A stretch of DNA of 64,000 bases from Antedon mediterranea (lineage: Eukaryota; Echinodermata; Crinoidea; Comatulida; Antedonidae): the NCBI RefSeq assembly GCF_964355755.1, contig NC_092677.1, positions 28,366,101-28,430,100 of the forward strand, in the 5' to 3' direction. The translations under genes were made by a program, and so were the position numbers. Each line of letters opens with the position of its first letter. Position 1 is the first letter of the stretch. Positions 37,142 to 47,900 of the stretch are shown piece after piece. The notes under the pieces were generated by a model. That model did not search any database. It saw only the letters and a program-made list of their open reading frames with translations, and had not been told where the DNA came from.

Positions 37142-38941
37142 ATGTTGAAGAAAAAGACAAAAAGTACCAAATCGCAAATCTGCAAAACACATAAAGGAAT
37201 GGCTGTTACAAAATATTGCTTAACTTGTAAGGAAAAAGTTTGCAACGTGTGTACAACAGATGTGCACAACTTACATAATGTAACTAGTATGGAAGAAGCA
37301 GTGGATTTGAGAAGAAAATCAATGGTAGATACATTACAGCAATCTGTAGAGAATAAATCTCGTCTGAGCAACTCTAAATTGAAAAGTCAAAAGGCCATTG
37401 AGGATACTAATGAAGAGGAAGACACCGCTTTGCGTTCTGTTGAAGGCCATCGACAAACATTACAACATGCCATTGATGAACATTTCGACAGATTCATTAA
37501 TGAAATAAAAGAGGCAAGAAAGGACAAAATTGACGCACTTAATAGCCACGTAGCAATGATAGTTGAGCGAGAGGAAAGCATCGAGGATTCGGAACTGGCG
37601 ATTAAGAACTATTTGAAGCTGAAAGGTGAAGTAATGTTAGATCAACCGGAGGTAGAGTTAAGACTACAAGATATGATACGTTTGACGAATTCAGAAACAG
37701 TACCAACAATATGTAAAGTGCCTGTAACATTCATTGTTAACGAAGAGTGTATAAATCTTGTTAAATCGTTGACAATCGGTTTAGTTGTAACAGAAAGGAA
37801 TTTTCTTGACATGAAGATACAGAAGAATAACCAGAAAGAACCAGTAGTGGGAGAACCAATTAGCGTCCTGCTCAACAGCCATCCCGACTTTGCTAAAATG
37901 CCGATCACCAATCATTTTCAACCAATATTGACTGATAAACGAGGTAATACTACCAAACTATCTATAGAAAACGACGTTGATGGAAAACGTGAGATAAAGT
38001 TCATTCCTGTCGCTGCAACAAATTATACTCTTAAATTACAATTGGGAAACGGTAATTTTAGTGGAAAAATCTTGGAAATAGATGTCCAACCACGCAATCG
38101 AATAGTTCTTGAAATTGGAGGAATGGCTGCCAACACTGCAGAGGTAAAGTTACATCGGCCAAATGATGTATGTATTGCATCCGATGGTGTATATGCAATT
38201 GCCGACCGGTTTAATAAAAGAATAATATTGTGCAACAAACTAGGACAACTGCAAAATGAGATCAAGTTATTAAAAGTGAATGAGGTCGAGTGGCGAATTT
38301 ATCCCCATGGTGTCTGTGTGACTCAAGATGGCAGTATACTCATTGCCGACCCAGAAAACAAAGTTGTATTCTTATGTGATCCTAAGGGTAACCTACAAAA
38401 TAGGTTTGGTACAGATATTTTACGATTTCCAACATCAGTTACTGTAGACATTGAAGGTCTCGTACATGTAATTGATAGTAAGCATAATGCATTGTTTACT
38501 TTTAGCAGAGAAGGAGAATTGCTGAGAAGGATTCCCAGTATTGAAGATGCTATCTTGACATTAACTAATCCACGTTATGTTTGTGCTTCAAAAACCGGTG
38601 AAGTGATTGTTGCAGATACTGGTAACGGCAGACTTCTTGTGCTCGACACGTCAGGAAAACCACTCAATTTCATCAAAATTGATAACAGTGGCAAAAGTGG
38701 TTTTCCAGTTGGAGTTACCGTTGACGATCAAGGTACACTATATGTTTCCGTATTTCAAGAAGGTGGAGATGATCACGCTATTCTGAAGTATAAGATGACG
38801 GGGACGTTGATTGGTAAGGTCGATACAGATGAGACAAATGTGTTTGCTCGCGGAATGTGTCTGGATACTTCATTTCCTTCCAATGTGTTGGTAATTGCAG
38901 ATCACAGTACCAACAGTATTAAAGGATATTATGTTGAATAA
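37142..38941 (+). CDS. B-box, filamin and NHL-repeat protein (TRIM-like, no RING)
   Basis: This is a single-exon protein of 599 residues. An N-terminal B-box2 zinc finger (about residues 13-45: CKTHKGMAVTKYC, CKEKVCNVC, DVHNLH) is followed by a coiled coil to about residue 150. Next come a linker, a filamin-type Ig domain near 235-320, and six NHL-like beta-propeller blades to the end (LHRPNDVCIASDGVYAIAD, YPHGVCVTQDGSILIAD, FPTSVTVDIEGLVHVID, PRYVCASKTGEVIVAD). This is the TRIM2/3/71 class layout without a RING. Those relatives are ubiquitin ligases or RNA regulators; without a RING this one may be an adaptor. A TTTCTTTAG acceptor sits 5 bases before the ATG and the phase would allow an upstream coding exon, but none was recognised. 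Confidence 0.85.
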   Translation: MLKKKTKSTKSQICKTHKGMAVTKYCLTCKEKVCNVCTTDVHNLHNVTSMEEAVDLRRKSMVDTLQQSVENKSRLSNSKLKSQKAIEDTNEEEDTALRSVEGHRQTLQHAIDEHFDRFINEIKEARKDKIDALNSHVAMIVEREESIEDSELAIKNYLKLKGEVMLDQPEVELRLQDMIRLTNSETVPTICKVPVTFIVNEECINLVKSLTIGLVVTERNFLDMKIQKNNQKEPVVGEPISVLLNSHPDFAKMPITNHFQPILTDKRGNTTKLSIENDVDGKREIKFIPVAATNYTLKLQLGNGNFSGKILEIDVQPRNRIVLEIGGMAANTAEVKLHRPNDVCIASDGVYAIADRFNKRIILCNKLGQLQNEIKLLKVNEVEWRIYPHGVCVTQDGSILIADPENKVVFLCDPKGNLQNRFGTDILRFPTSVTVDIEGLVHVIDSKHNALFTFSREGELLRRIPSIEDAILTLTNPRYVCASKTGEVIVADTGNGRLLVLDTSGKPLNFIKIDNSGKSGFPVGVTVDDQGTLYVSVFQEGGDDHAILKYKMTGTLIGKVDTDETNVFARGMCLDTSFPSNVLVIADHSTNSIKGYYVE

Positions 38942-39504
38942 TTATGACATCATTCAAATCATGATCTGTGTTTTGCGCGCCAACCAGTCGATCTACTAAA
39001 GTTGAATGAACTACTGGGAAGCTTCCGATAATATAGCAGCTTATAGTAAAATGTAAACTAACTAAGAGTAACATTATAACATAACTGCAGATAACTTATT
39101 GAGAATAAAAACATTTATTGTTGAAAATAGAAAACTGATTTCCGATCATCAAGCTGGTAATTATTGCGTTTGTGACAATCGGTTTAGCAACATAGGCATT
39201 ATTGGAGTTTAGTGCGTTTTATATTTAGTTTACCTCTAGGTACAGATTGTCATAAATTAATATTGTTAGGCTTACCACAATATTTTAGAGATTGTTTTTC
39301 TTTCTATTAGTATTAGCAACAGAAACAGAAAGACGCTCGAAATGTCATTGATATGAATCGATTAAAATGATATAGTTTATCGACAGGTTGTTAAAGAGTA
39401 AACAGAATATCATTTATTACTTAATGTTGGCTGCAATAAAGTCCACATTGTATAATGGCAAATTAAATTTGACTCGTGTTGGATTGTATCGGTATGCAGG
39501 AACT
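38942..39504. terminator. Convergent 3' ends of the NHL and MARVEL genes
   Basis: AATAAA at about 39104 suits the + strand gene. TTTATT at about 39412 can be the minus-strand AATAAA for the MARVEL gene. No open frame of interest. Confidence 0.45.
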
Positions 39505-41154
39505 TTAATTATCCATGTCTTTTGACGACTCTCTGAATTCCATAACTGCTTTAAATATTATTTGTTTTTTCCATGCTTTTACGATAAAATAGATCTCGTC
39601 AACATAAACAGCACATGCAGTGAATCCAAACACCTGAAGAAAAACAAGAAAGCCAATTAGCTCATTAAAGGCCAGGTGCGGGCAAAAAATTTCTATTGAT
39701 CATACATTCCAATAATTATCGATCTATAGTTTCCCCTATGTTTCATAATTTTTTGGATTTTATTTGTGTTACACGAGCTTGTTGAAAATAAGCCCTTTCT
39801 TATCAGTGGGGGGATAGTTCAAATTACACAGTAAAATCTCTATTCTTTTGTACACAAATTTTGTAAATAGAGAGGCATTTTAAAAAGCTATTAAAAATAA
39901 ATGGTGTGGTAAAAAATGTTATCAGATGACTAAATATAGGTAATATAACTTGAATATTACATTTCTGATATTTTTATTCAACTTCAGATTTTTTATTTTC
40001 ATGATATAGCAAAAATTATCCACCATATCCACCATCTTTTTTCACCGTCTAGGGAGTCACCAGACATGTTATTACATTAGGTTAACTACCTAACTACTGA
40101 AAAAAAGTCTTCCTGGTTTTTATAGAAGAATTTTGCCAAATTTTGTATTTGACCATATTAAGGAAAATTCATGTTTTTTCGTCTCGATTTCTGTTACAAA
40201 TATTTGATTTATGTACAATTAACCAAATATTATATTTAAAATTCATGCCTGTACTTGAGCTTTAAAACACTATGATTGTTCGTGCTGCAGCGGCTTGTGG
40301 CAGCTATTAATTTGTGTTAAAATATACGTACGGTGCCAGCTACTAATGCTCCAACATTGTTTGTGTTCGCAGCAACATGCGATGTAGTTGATAGAAGGCT
40401 CACTGCAGCTATTACATTGAAGAACAATTCCTGTAAAAAGTCGTATATAACGGAAGCTGTTAATTTAGTGTCTTTCTGAGAAATCAGTTAGATCGACATC
40501 TTTTTATGGTTACATTTTAATTTATTTAATTATTAAATTAAATGCAAGTATTTTTTATAAATTGTTATCTTGTTCATTTATAATATAATTTTCTTATTTA
40601 AAAACAAAGAAAACAAAAGTAATGTTCATTTCTGCTATTCTTACCATTAAACTCCATGGAATGTCAAATCTTTTAACAAACATAGTTAAGTAAGCTATGA
40701 CTAAAAATAAACTCAGGATACAGCATATCATGGCAGTTGTTATAAAATGCACATACGCCGATGATTCTGGATCTGTGTCTGTTGCTAGGATCACGCACAT
40801 AAACCCAATGAAACAGCATAGCTATAACGAACACAGTACAGTTTTTACTATACACGAAATGAAAAAAATTAAACAGGGACAAAAAACAATATATAATTCA
40901 GACTCGATCCACATGGTAAGTTTGGTGCCTAATTGTTTCTAAAGTCAACGTGGTGTCACCCGACGCGGATACTTTTAATAGTAATGTATGAATTACTTTC
41001 TGTTTAATGTTATAACGTTAGTGTACAAAAACAAATACCGTACTGATTCTGTTGCTTTCAAAACTCCTGAAGCAGACGTTAGATACTTGGGTCCTACAGG
41101 TGGGTACTGTTCGGCCACTTCGCTGATGTTTACGAGTATTCTTTCTTGATCCAT
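39505..41154 (-). CDS. MARVEL-domain four-helix membrane protein (CMTM/MAL-like)
   Basis: Four minus-strand exons join in phase: 41044-41154, 40645-40821, 40332-40430 and 39505-39633, giving 171 residues. A soluble N-terminus of about 30 residues (MDQERILVNISEVAEQ...) precedes four hydrophobic segments: LCCFIGFMCVILAT, ITTAMICCILSLFLVIAYL, LFFNVIAAVSLLSTT and VAGTVFGFTACAVYVDE. A charged tail ends in SSKDMDN. The TM1 lead-in GVLKATES and four-span layout fit CKLF-like MARVEL proteins, which act in membrane sorting and signalling. I cannot say which CMTM or plasmolipin subgroup. The exon 2 acceptor is one of two close TATAG sites; the other leaves an in-frame stop. It is divergent from NHE8. 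Confidence 0.8.
39661..40325. other. MARVEL gene intron 3, AT-rich
   Basis: Intron sequence with no recognisable element or open frame. The start (AAAGGCCAGGTGCGGGC) is less AT-rich than the rest and may mark an old insertion, but ends were not found. Confidence 0.3.
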
Positions 41155-41970
41155 TTTAGTCTAATTTTCTTAACAAAACGAAGGTGGTGTGATTTGTTGT
41201 TTAGTTGACCAGATTGAAAGTCCAAAGTCCGACTGTGAGGCTCTTCAGTGACGATGTAGATTTTCAATGTGATTATTTTTTCATTAGTATCATTTCGAAA
41301 CGAGTGACATGTTTAATCTATATGGCCCCACTACCTATATGGATTTAAGTGCGAAACTATTGTTGACCAACAGAATATATAAGTGATATCTACAATACAA
41401 GTTGATGACGTCGGCTGCACTCTCCCATAGGATTAATAATTATACAAAAAGGGTTGTTTATAGGCTCTAGCTCTTCGTAGCCTAAAAGTCGTTAGATTAT
41501 TCATGTTGATAATTGAGAAAATGATATGATGACGATGTACAGTATGATGATAATGATGATGTATATTGATGATGTATATTGATGATGTATGGTGATGATG
41601 TATGATCTGTCAGTAGTAGTGGTATAAAGTAATACATTATTTACACCTTTGGCGCCTCATAATTGTTTTGCGGCGATCCTCTCGCCGTCGGCGGCAGCGC
41701 GGAGAGCGAGGCGACTCTAGAGTGTGGGCCGCCGCGGCCGGCAGTGAAAATTCGGAGATCAGCAGAGCGTGACGTGTAGAGTGGAAGCAGCAAAGATTGT
41801 ACGCGGCGCTATATAATCTTTGGTCCGGTAGCAGAGTGGTGTTTTCCTCGGCGGCCAGCAGCTGTGTGATGTGGTGTTGAAAATTGAAATTTCGTTTCTA
41901 TGAATATGATTTACTGTACAGCATGAAAGTACAAAATATCGTTGTTGTGTAATTAATACTAAAGTGCGTG
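41155..41970. promoter_or_regulatory. Divergent promoter region of MARVEL gene and NHE8, with CpG island
   Basis: 816 bases separate the two start codons. 41640-41860 is strongly CpG-rich (GCGGCGATCC, GCCGTCGGCGGCAGCGCG, CGCCGCGGCCGGC) in an AT-rich landscape and probably drives NHE8, perhaps both genes. A GATGATGTAT-type run lies at about 41530-41605. No certain TATA box. Confidence 0.6.
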
Positions 41971-44900
41971 ATGGGGTTGTTATCATCAGTTTGGTATATC
42001 TGTCTGGGTTTAATAATTGTAAGCATTCTAAGCCCGATGACCGTGTATCGTCGGTCTCACATTGACAGTGCAGTTGCAGCATCTGATTTGCCTGTTGTGA
42101 CTGCTAGGCCTAGGCCTAGTAGTGATGTAACGCAGTCAAGCAATACCGATTCTGGTGATTTGGTAACCACAAATAAAACTTTCCACAATCATAGGTAAGG
42201 TACAGAATTCCTAACTGGAAATAGCATATAGGCCTAGTAGGTAGATGTCCTGAAATCGAGGTTTTAGTTTTTGTGTTTGTTTACTTTGTATTGAATTGTA
42301 TTGTACTTTAATTAAGTTTAAGTATTCAATAAGTAAGTAGTTTATTATATTAGTTAGTAATATAATATAGGCCTAGTGAAATATAGTCCATAATATAGAC
42401 CTAGGCCTAGTAAGTATTTAGTTTTGTTTCAAATTGTTTTATTTTTTAATATTTTATGGTGGTGGGTATACAATATAATAAACAATTGTTTAACTAGATT
42501 TCGATCCAAGTCGGCCCTAAACCGTCTCGGCCAAAGTCAAGTCGGCCCCAAGTCAAGTCGGCCTCAAGTCAACTCGGCCTCAAGTCAACTCGGCCTCACG
42601 TCAACTCGGCCAAAAAAATAATCGGTCAACTCGGCCCCGTTAAAGTATGGAACGCAAAAAGTGCAAATGAAGGCGATTGATAAATAATATTTCTTCACAA
42701 TTTTTTAACTATGAATAATTCTGACTTTTAATGAATATTATTATTTAGACAATAATATATTTAGCAAAAAAAATAGGAATGATTTCACCAACTTTCCTTT
42801 ATTTACGTTTAATAAAATTTCAAATTGCACAATTGAAAACAATTCGTAGCGGAGCCTCCCCGCGCGTTTGGCAGCTTTTTCGATATCTACAACTGCTACG
42901 TGTTTTCGCTGACCGGGGGATTCCCCTTTTTTTTAAAACGCAAATCATGGACAAAAACGATGTACGATCATTTTTTCTGTGACCAAATGGTGGAACGTAG
43001 GCCTCCATTCGATTTACTAGAATGCGGTACCTGCACGTATTTTTGTAACACGCGGGTACTTCTATTCAGATCGGCAATGAGTTAATTTTTTTATATATTT
43101 AATTATATTATATTTTTTATTTCTTCATTTTTTTTAAAGCCTGGATGTAAGAATCATAATAATATTAAGCACTTTTTGCGTTCCATACTTTATTGTGGCC
43201 GAGTTGACCGATTATTTTTTGGCCGAGTTATGTGAGGCCGAGTTGACTTGGGGCCGAGTTGACGTGGGGCCGACTTGACTTTGGCCGAGACGGTTTGGGG
43301 CCGAATTGACCTGCACCCGTTTAACTAATGTGATTTTAAACGTTGCGTATGTATTTTTATATGCTTTTCATTATAATATTTAGCACTGAAACAATTATAA
43401 ATCCATTGTTAAAAAAAAGTAAATCACCGACAACAGAAACTCCTGAGCGTGATAATCTCCTTCCGGCAGAAGGATCAGCCGATGAAGAAACATCTTCTAG
43501 TATGACAATATTCTTCATTCTTATTGTGGTTGGTAAGTGCAACAGCAGCTCATTGGTTTTAAACCTGTCATCATTGATTGTGTATTGTACATCATAAACC
43601 AACACTTTATAATTTTATAATAATTTTTTTACAGGTATATCAATATTTTGTGTACATTCTTTAATAAAGTACCAATTTCATTATTTACCTGAGAGTGTTG
43701 CTGTGATTTTACTAGGAGCAGTTATTGGCCTATTGCTTATGATTCTCAACAATAGGAATCTGACAGATTGGACAGTAAGTTTAATCAGACACACATTTCA
43801 ATGAGCATGGTAACAGCTTTTACCACTAGTGGTATCTTTCAATGAGCATGGTAACAGCTTTTACTACTAGTGGTATCTTTCAATGAGCATGGTAACAGCT
43901 TTTACCACTAGTGGTATCTTTCAATGAGCATGGTAACAGCTTTTACTACTAGTGGTATCTTTCAATGAGCATGGTAACAGCTTTTACTACTAGTGGTATC
44001 TTTCAATGAGCATGGTAACAGCTTTTACCACTAGTGGTATCTTTCAATGAGCATGGTAACAGCTTTTACCACTAGTGGTATCTTTCAATGAGCATGGTAA
44101 CAGCTTTTACTACTAGTGGTATCTTTCAATGAGCATGGTAACAGCTTTTACTACTAGTGGTATCTTTCAATGAGCATGGTAACAGCTTTTACTACTGGTA
44201 TCTTTCAATGAGCTACTACTAGTGGTATCTTTCAATGAGCATGGTAACAGCTTTTACCACTAGTGGTATCTTTCAATGAGCATGGTAACAGCTTTTACCA
44301 CTAGTGGTATCTTTCAATGAGCATGGTAACCGCTTTTACCACTAGTGGTATCTTTCAATGAGCATGGTAACCGCTTTTACCACTAGTGGTATTTTTCAAT
44401 GAGCATGGTAACAGCTTTTACCACTAGTGGTATCTTTCAATGTACATTGTATGTTATTGTTCTTCCTATGCGACATGTGCACAGCACGTTAATTAATGTC
44501 TTAATTCATTATGTGATTCCAAATTCGTAAACAGAGGAATTTTAGTATAATTATTATTTAATGCTGCATGGTAGAAATCAATTTTGATTATTCATTTTAA
44601 CAGAAAAAACTTGAATCTATTAATTGGGAACATAAAATTCAGTGAACCTAATGAAAAAAAGTCACGGTTTAAAAAAATATATGTGTATAGATTATTTACC
44701 AACGCGTGTTTTATTTTGACAGAAAGAAGAAACTTTGGATCCAACTACTTTCTTTTTGGTTGTTTTACCACCAATTATATTTGAATCTGGATATTCATTA
44801 CATAAGGTAAATGGTGATTATTCTGAAAAACTAATTTCCAAGCACAGAAAACAAAGTATCATTATTTATAATTGTCTCCTGTCAAACCTAGAGATAGAAA

Positions 44901-47900
44901 TTGAAACTCTAACCCTAATCTTTTTTAAATTTTGTGCTTTGAAAGACATTTTCTCAAAATGTGGTTGATAATAACAAGTAACTTTCAATATGATGGATAG
45001 TGACAATAAGTCTTATCATTTCATGTACAAAAAATTATCCCTGAGATACTTCATGATATTTTTCAGGGTAATTTCTTTCAAAACCTTGGATCAATCTTGG
45101 TATTTGCTGTTTTTGGAACATTCATTTCAGCAATGGTAATAGGTGGAGGAGTCTATCTTCTTGGACAGGTAAGTCAGTAGATTATATACATTGTTTACGA
45201 ATAATCTCTTATACCAGTGTTATTGACAGTATTGTTAAACTACAATATTATTGAGGATAAAACAAACAAAAACATAATTTTATCAATAGGTTTGGATGTC
45301 ACCTTATAATAAACTTTGTAATGGCAGGTTTTTATTTGTATTAGTAGTTTCTTGTAATTTTACCCATTGTTTAACTGGCTTTGATGTTACTGTACAAAAT
45401 AAATATTGTATTTTAACTAATTAATCATAGTGTACTTGTTCATGAACCGTTTTACTGGGACTGAATTAAAGAATTAAATGTTTATAATAATTAATATAAA
45501 AATTTTGAGCAATAATATTTATTATTTAGGCTGGTGTTGCATATGAACTGAGTATGGTAGAAAGTCTTGCCTTTGGTTCCACCCAGTAGCTATCATTAGC
45601 TATATTCTCAGCACTTGATGCTGCTGAACCACTTCTTAATATTTATTATTTAGGCTGGTGTTGCATATGAACTGAGTATGGTAGAAAGTCTTGCCTTTGG
45701 TTCGTTAATATCAGCTGTAGACCCAGTAGCTATCATTAGCTATATTCTCAGCACTTAAAGCTGAACCACTTCTTACGCCCGTATTCTTAAACCGGACTTT
45801 AGTCGTAGTTCGAGCTAAAACTAAAAAAATGACGTCATTTTAATTCATAAACCGAACTTCAACTAAATCGCCGACTAATTCAGGCCAACCTCGACTAAAT
45901 CGAGACGGATTTTGATCGATTTTTTTAGTCCTGGAGGGGGCAGGCTAAATGGTCGACTAAATGGTTTTTAAACGATGTTTATGAAAAACGTAACAGTCAT
46001 TGAGTTGTTATATTGGCCAGATATTGAAGAATGAAATATCTATTTTTATATTAGCTTAATTAAATATACATTGGTATATGTTATAATAATGAAAATCATC
46101 TTTATTTACAACTGTATACAAATTACATAATTTTCTTCGCGCAAGTCCGACTTCAACTACGTCACGCCATAGCGACAATGGCAGATGCGGAAATTCACCA
46201 CGCGATGGAATGTTTAGGGGGCCTAGCGCTTTCTTGTCACGCTATGAAGTGCGTGGTTCGTCGCGATCATACTTTGTTGGGGGCCTAGAAAATATAAAAG
46301 TTACCGTACCGCCATGGTTCCTAAATATATTTTGAAGATTTTGTTTGTTGTTAATCAAAATACTTCACTGTTAAATTAATACTGATCTTGTTCTAATAAT
46401 TAACGATTAAAATTATTTTTCATGTATAGTCCTGATGCGTAAAAAGTGTTGTAAGAAAATGGAAAGTGATATCAATGCGCAAAATTTCGTCTGCTCCTCA
46501 AATACTCTCTTGTCATTGGCCAATGTATAGCCTTTTTAACCCAGACGTGTGCAACTCGACTAAAAGCTCGACTTCATTAAGTTGAACTGCAAACTTTGAC
46601 TACTTCGTTTTTGAATCGAATTTGAAGTAATAGCTCAAACTACGACTTTTTCAAGTCGAACTTCGAACTACGACTAAAGTCCGGTTTAAGAATACGGGCG
46701 TTAATATTTATTATTTAGGCTGGTGTTGCATATGAACTGAGTATGGTAGAAAGTCTTGCCTTTGGTTCGTTAATATCAGCTGTAGACCCAGTAGCTACAT
46801 TAGCTATATTCTCAGCACTTGATGCTGAACCACTTCTTAATATGATGGTATTTGGAGAAAGTATTCTGAATGATGCTGTATCCATTGTTATGAGCAAGTA
46901 AGTTGTTTCAATTGTTGTTTGTTGTTTACGTATAAAATAATGAAGTCTATAATTCCTATTTTCCAAGAGAGTTTCCCTGTAAACTGATGTTAGTTTTACT
47001 ATTTAGTACTGTAATGATGCTAAATTCTCCAGAGATGGCTGATATAAGCTCCACACATGCTTTCTTCTCCGGTGTCATGTACTTTTTCTTCATGTTTATC
47101 ACGTCTGCTTTTATTGGCATTGGTTTTGCTCTACTCAGTGCTCTTATATCCTTTACTGTATGTCATTCATAGTAGGCAATAATTCATGATTAGTAATAGG
47201 TTATACTGTTATCATAATTAGTTATCCGCTTGGTTACCAAGCGGATAACTCCTTGTTATTGTATGAGATCAACATTTTTTTTCTGTATTATTAGTTATCC
47301 GCTTAGTAGCGGATAACTCCTTGTAATCGTCCTGTTTCATCATATTTTTTTTTTTTTTTTTTTTCTGTATTATACTTCTTTCCTTCTGTCATTTTTGTGC
47401 GTCGCGTTTCTCTGAAACGTGTAAACAGAACAAATCGTAACTTTGTCAACATATCGACATTTACGTGAACTTGTGCACCTCCTATTTTTTAATGACGTCA
47501 GAGTTGCGCAACGTGACTTACGCGCGATTTTATGAATTTCAATGATTGATCATAGACTAAAAACCAAACATAACTTTGTTTTGACACTTTGTGAAAATTT
47601 AAGTTACATCAAGCGCAAACTTTCTATGGATTAAAAATAGCATCTTTCACAAGAAGTTACGCGCGCACGCGCGTTTAAAATTTTAGAGTGCGAAAAATCA
47701 ACTTCTAATCAACTTTCTATGCGTTTCATGTCATTTTGAGCATGTCAAAAATTCCCACGCGCGCGAAACTTTTTACGCACGCGGTGCACACGTAGCGTTA
47801 AAAACATATTTTTTTCGCGTGATTTATGTTTTTTCAGCCTTTTATAGTAATGTTACCAACTTTTAAACAATTTCGACTTAAAATTACGTCATACGAGCAC

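Noticed and set aside
37642-37911. Minus-strand frames inside the B-box/NHL gene
   Set aside because: Shadows of the 599-residue plus-strand frame, which has clear domains.
45530-45774. Mutually exclusive exon 6 alternatives of NHE8
   Set aside because: Copies 1 and 2 have a frameshift or deletion and no donor, so they cannot act as alternative exons.
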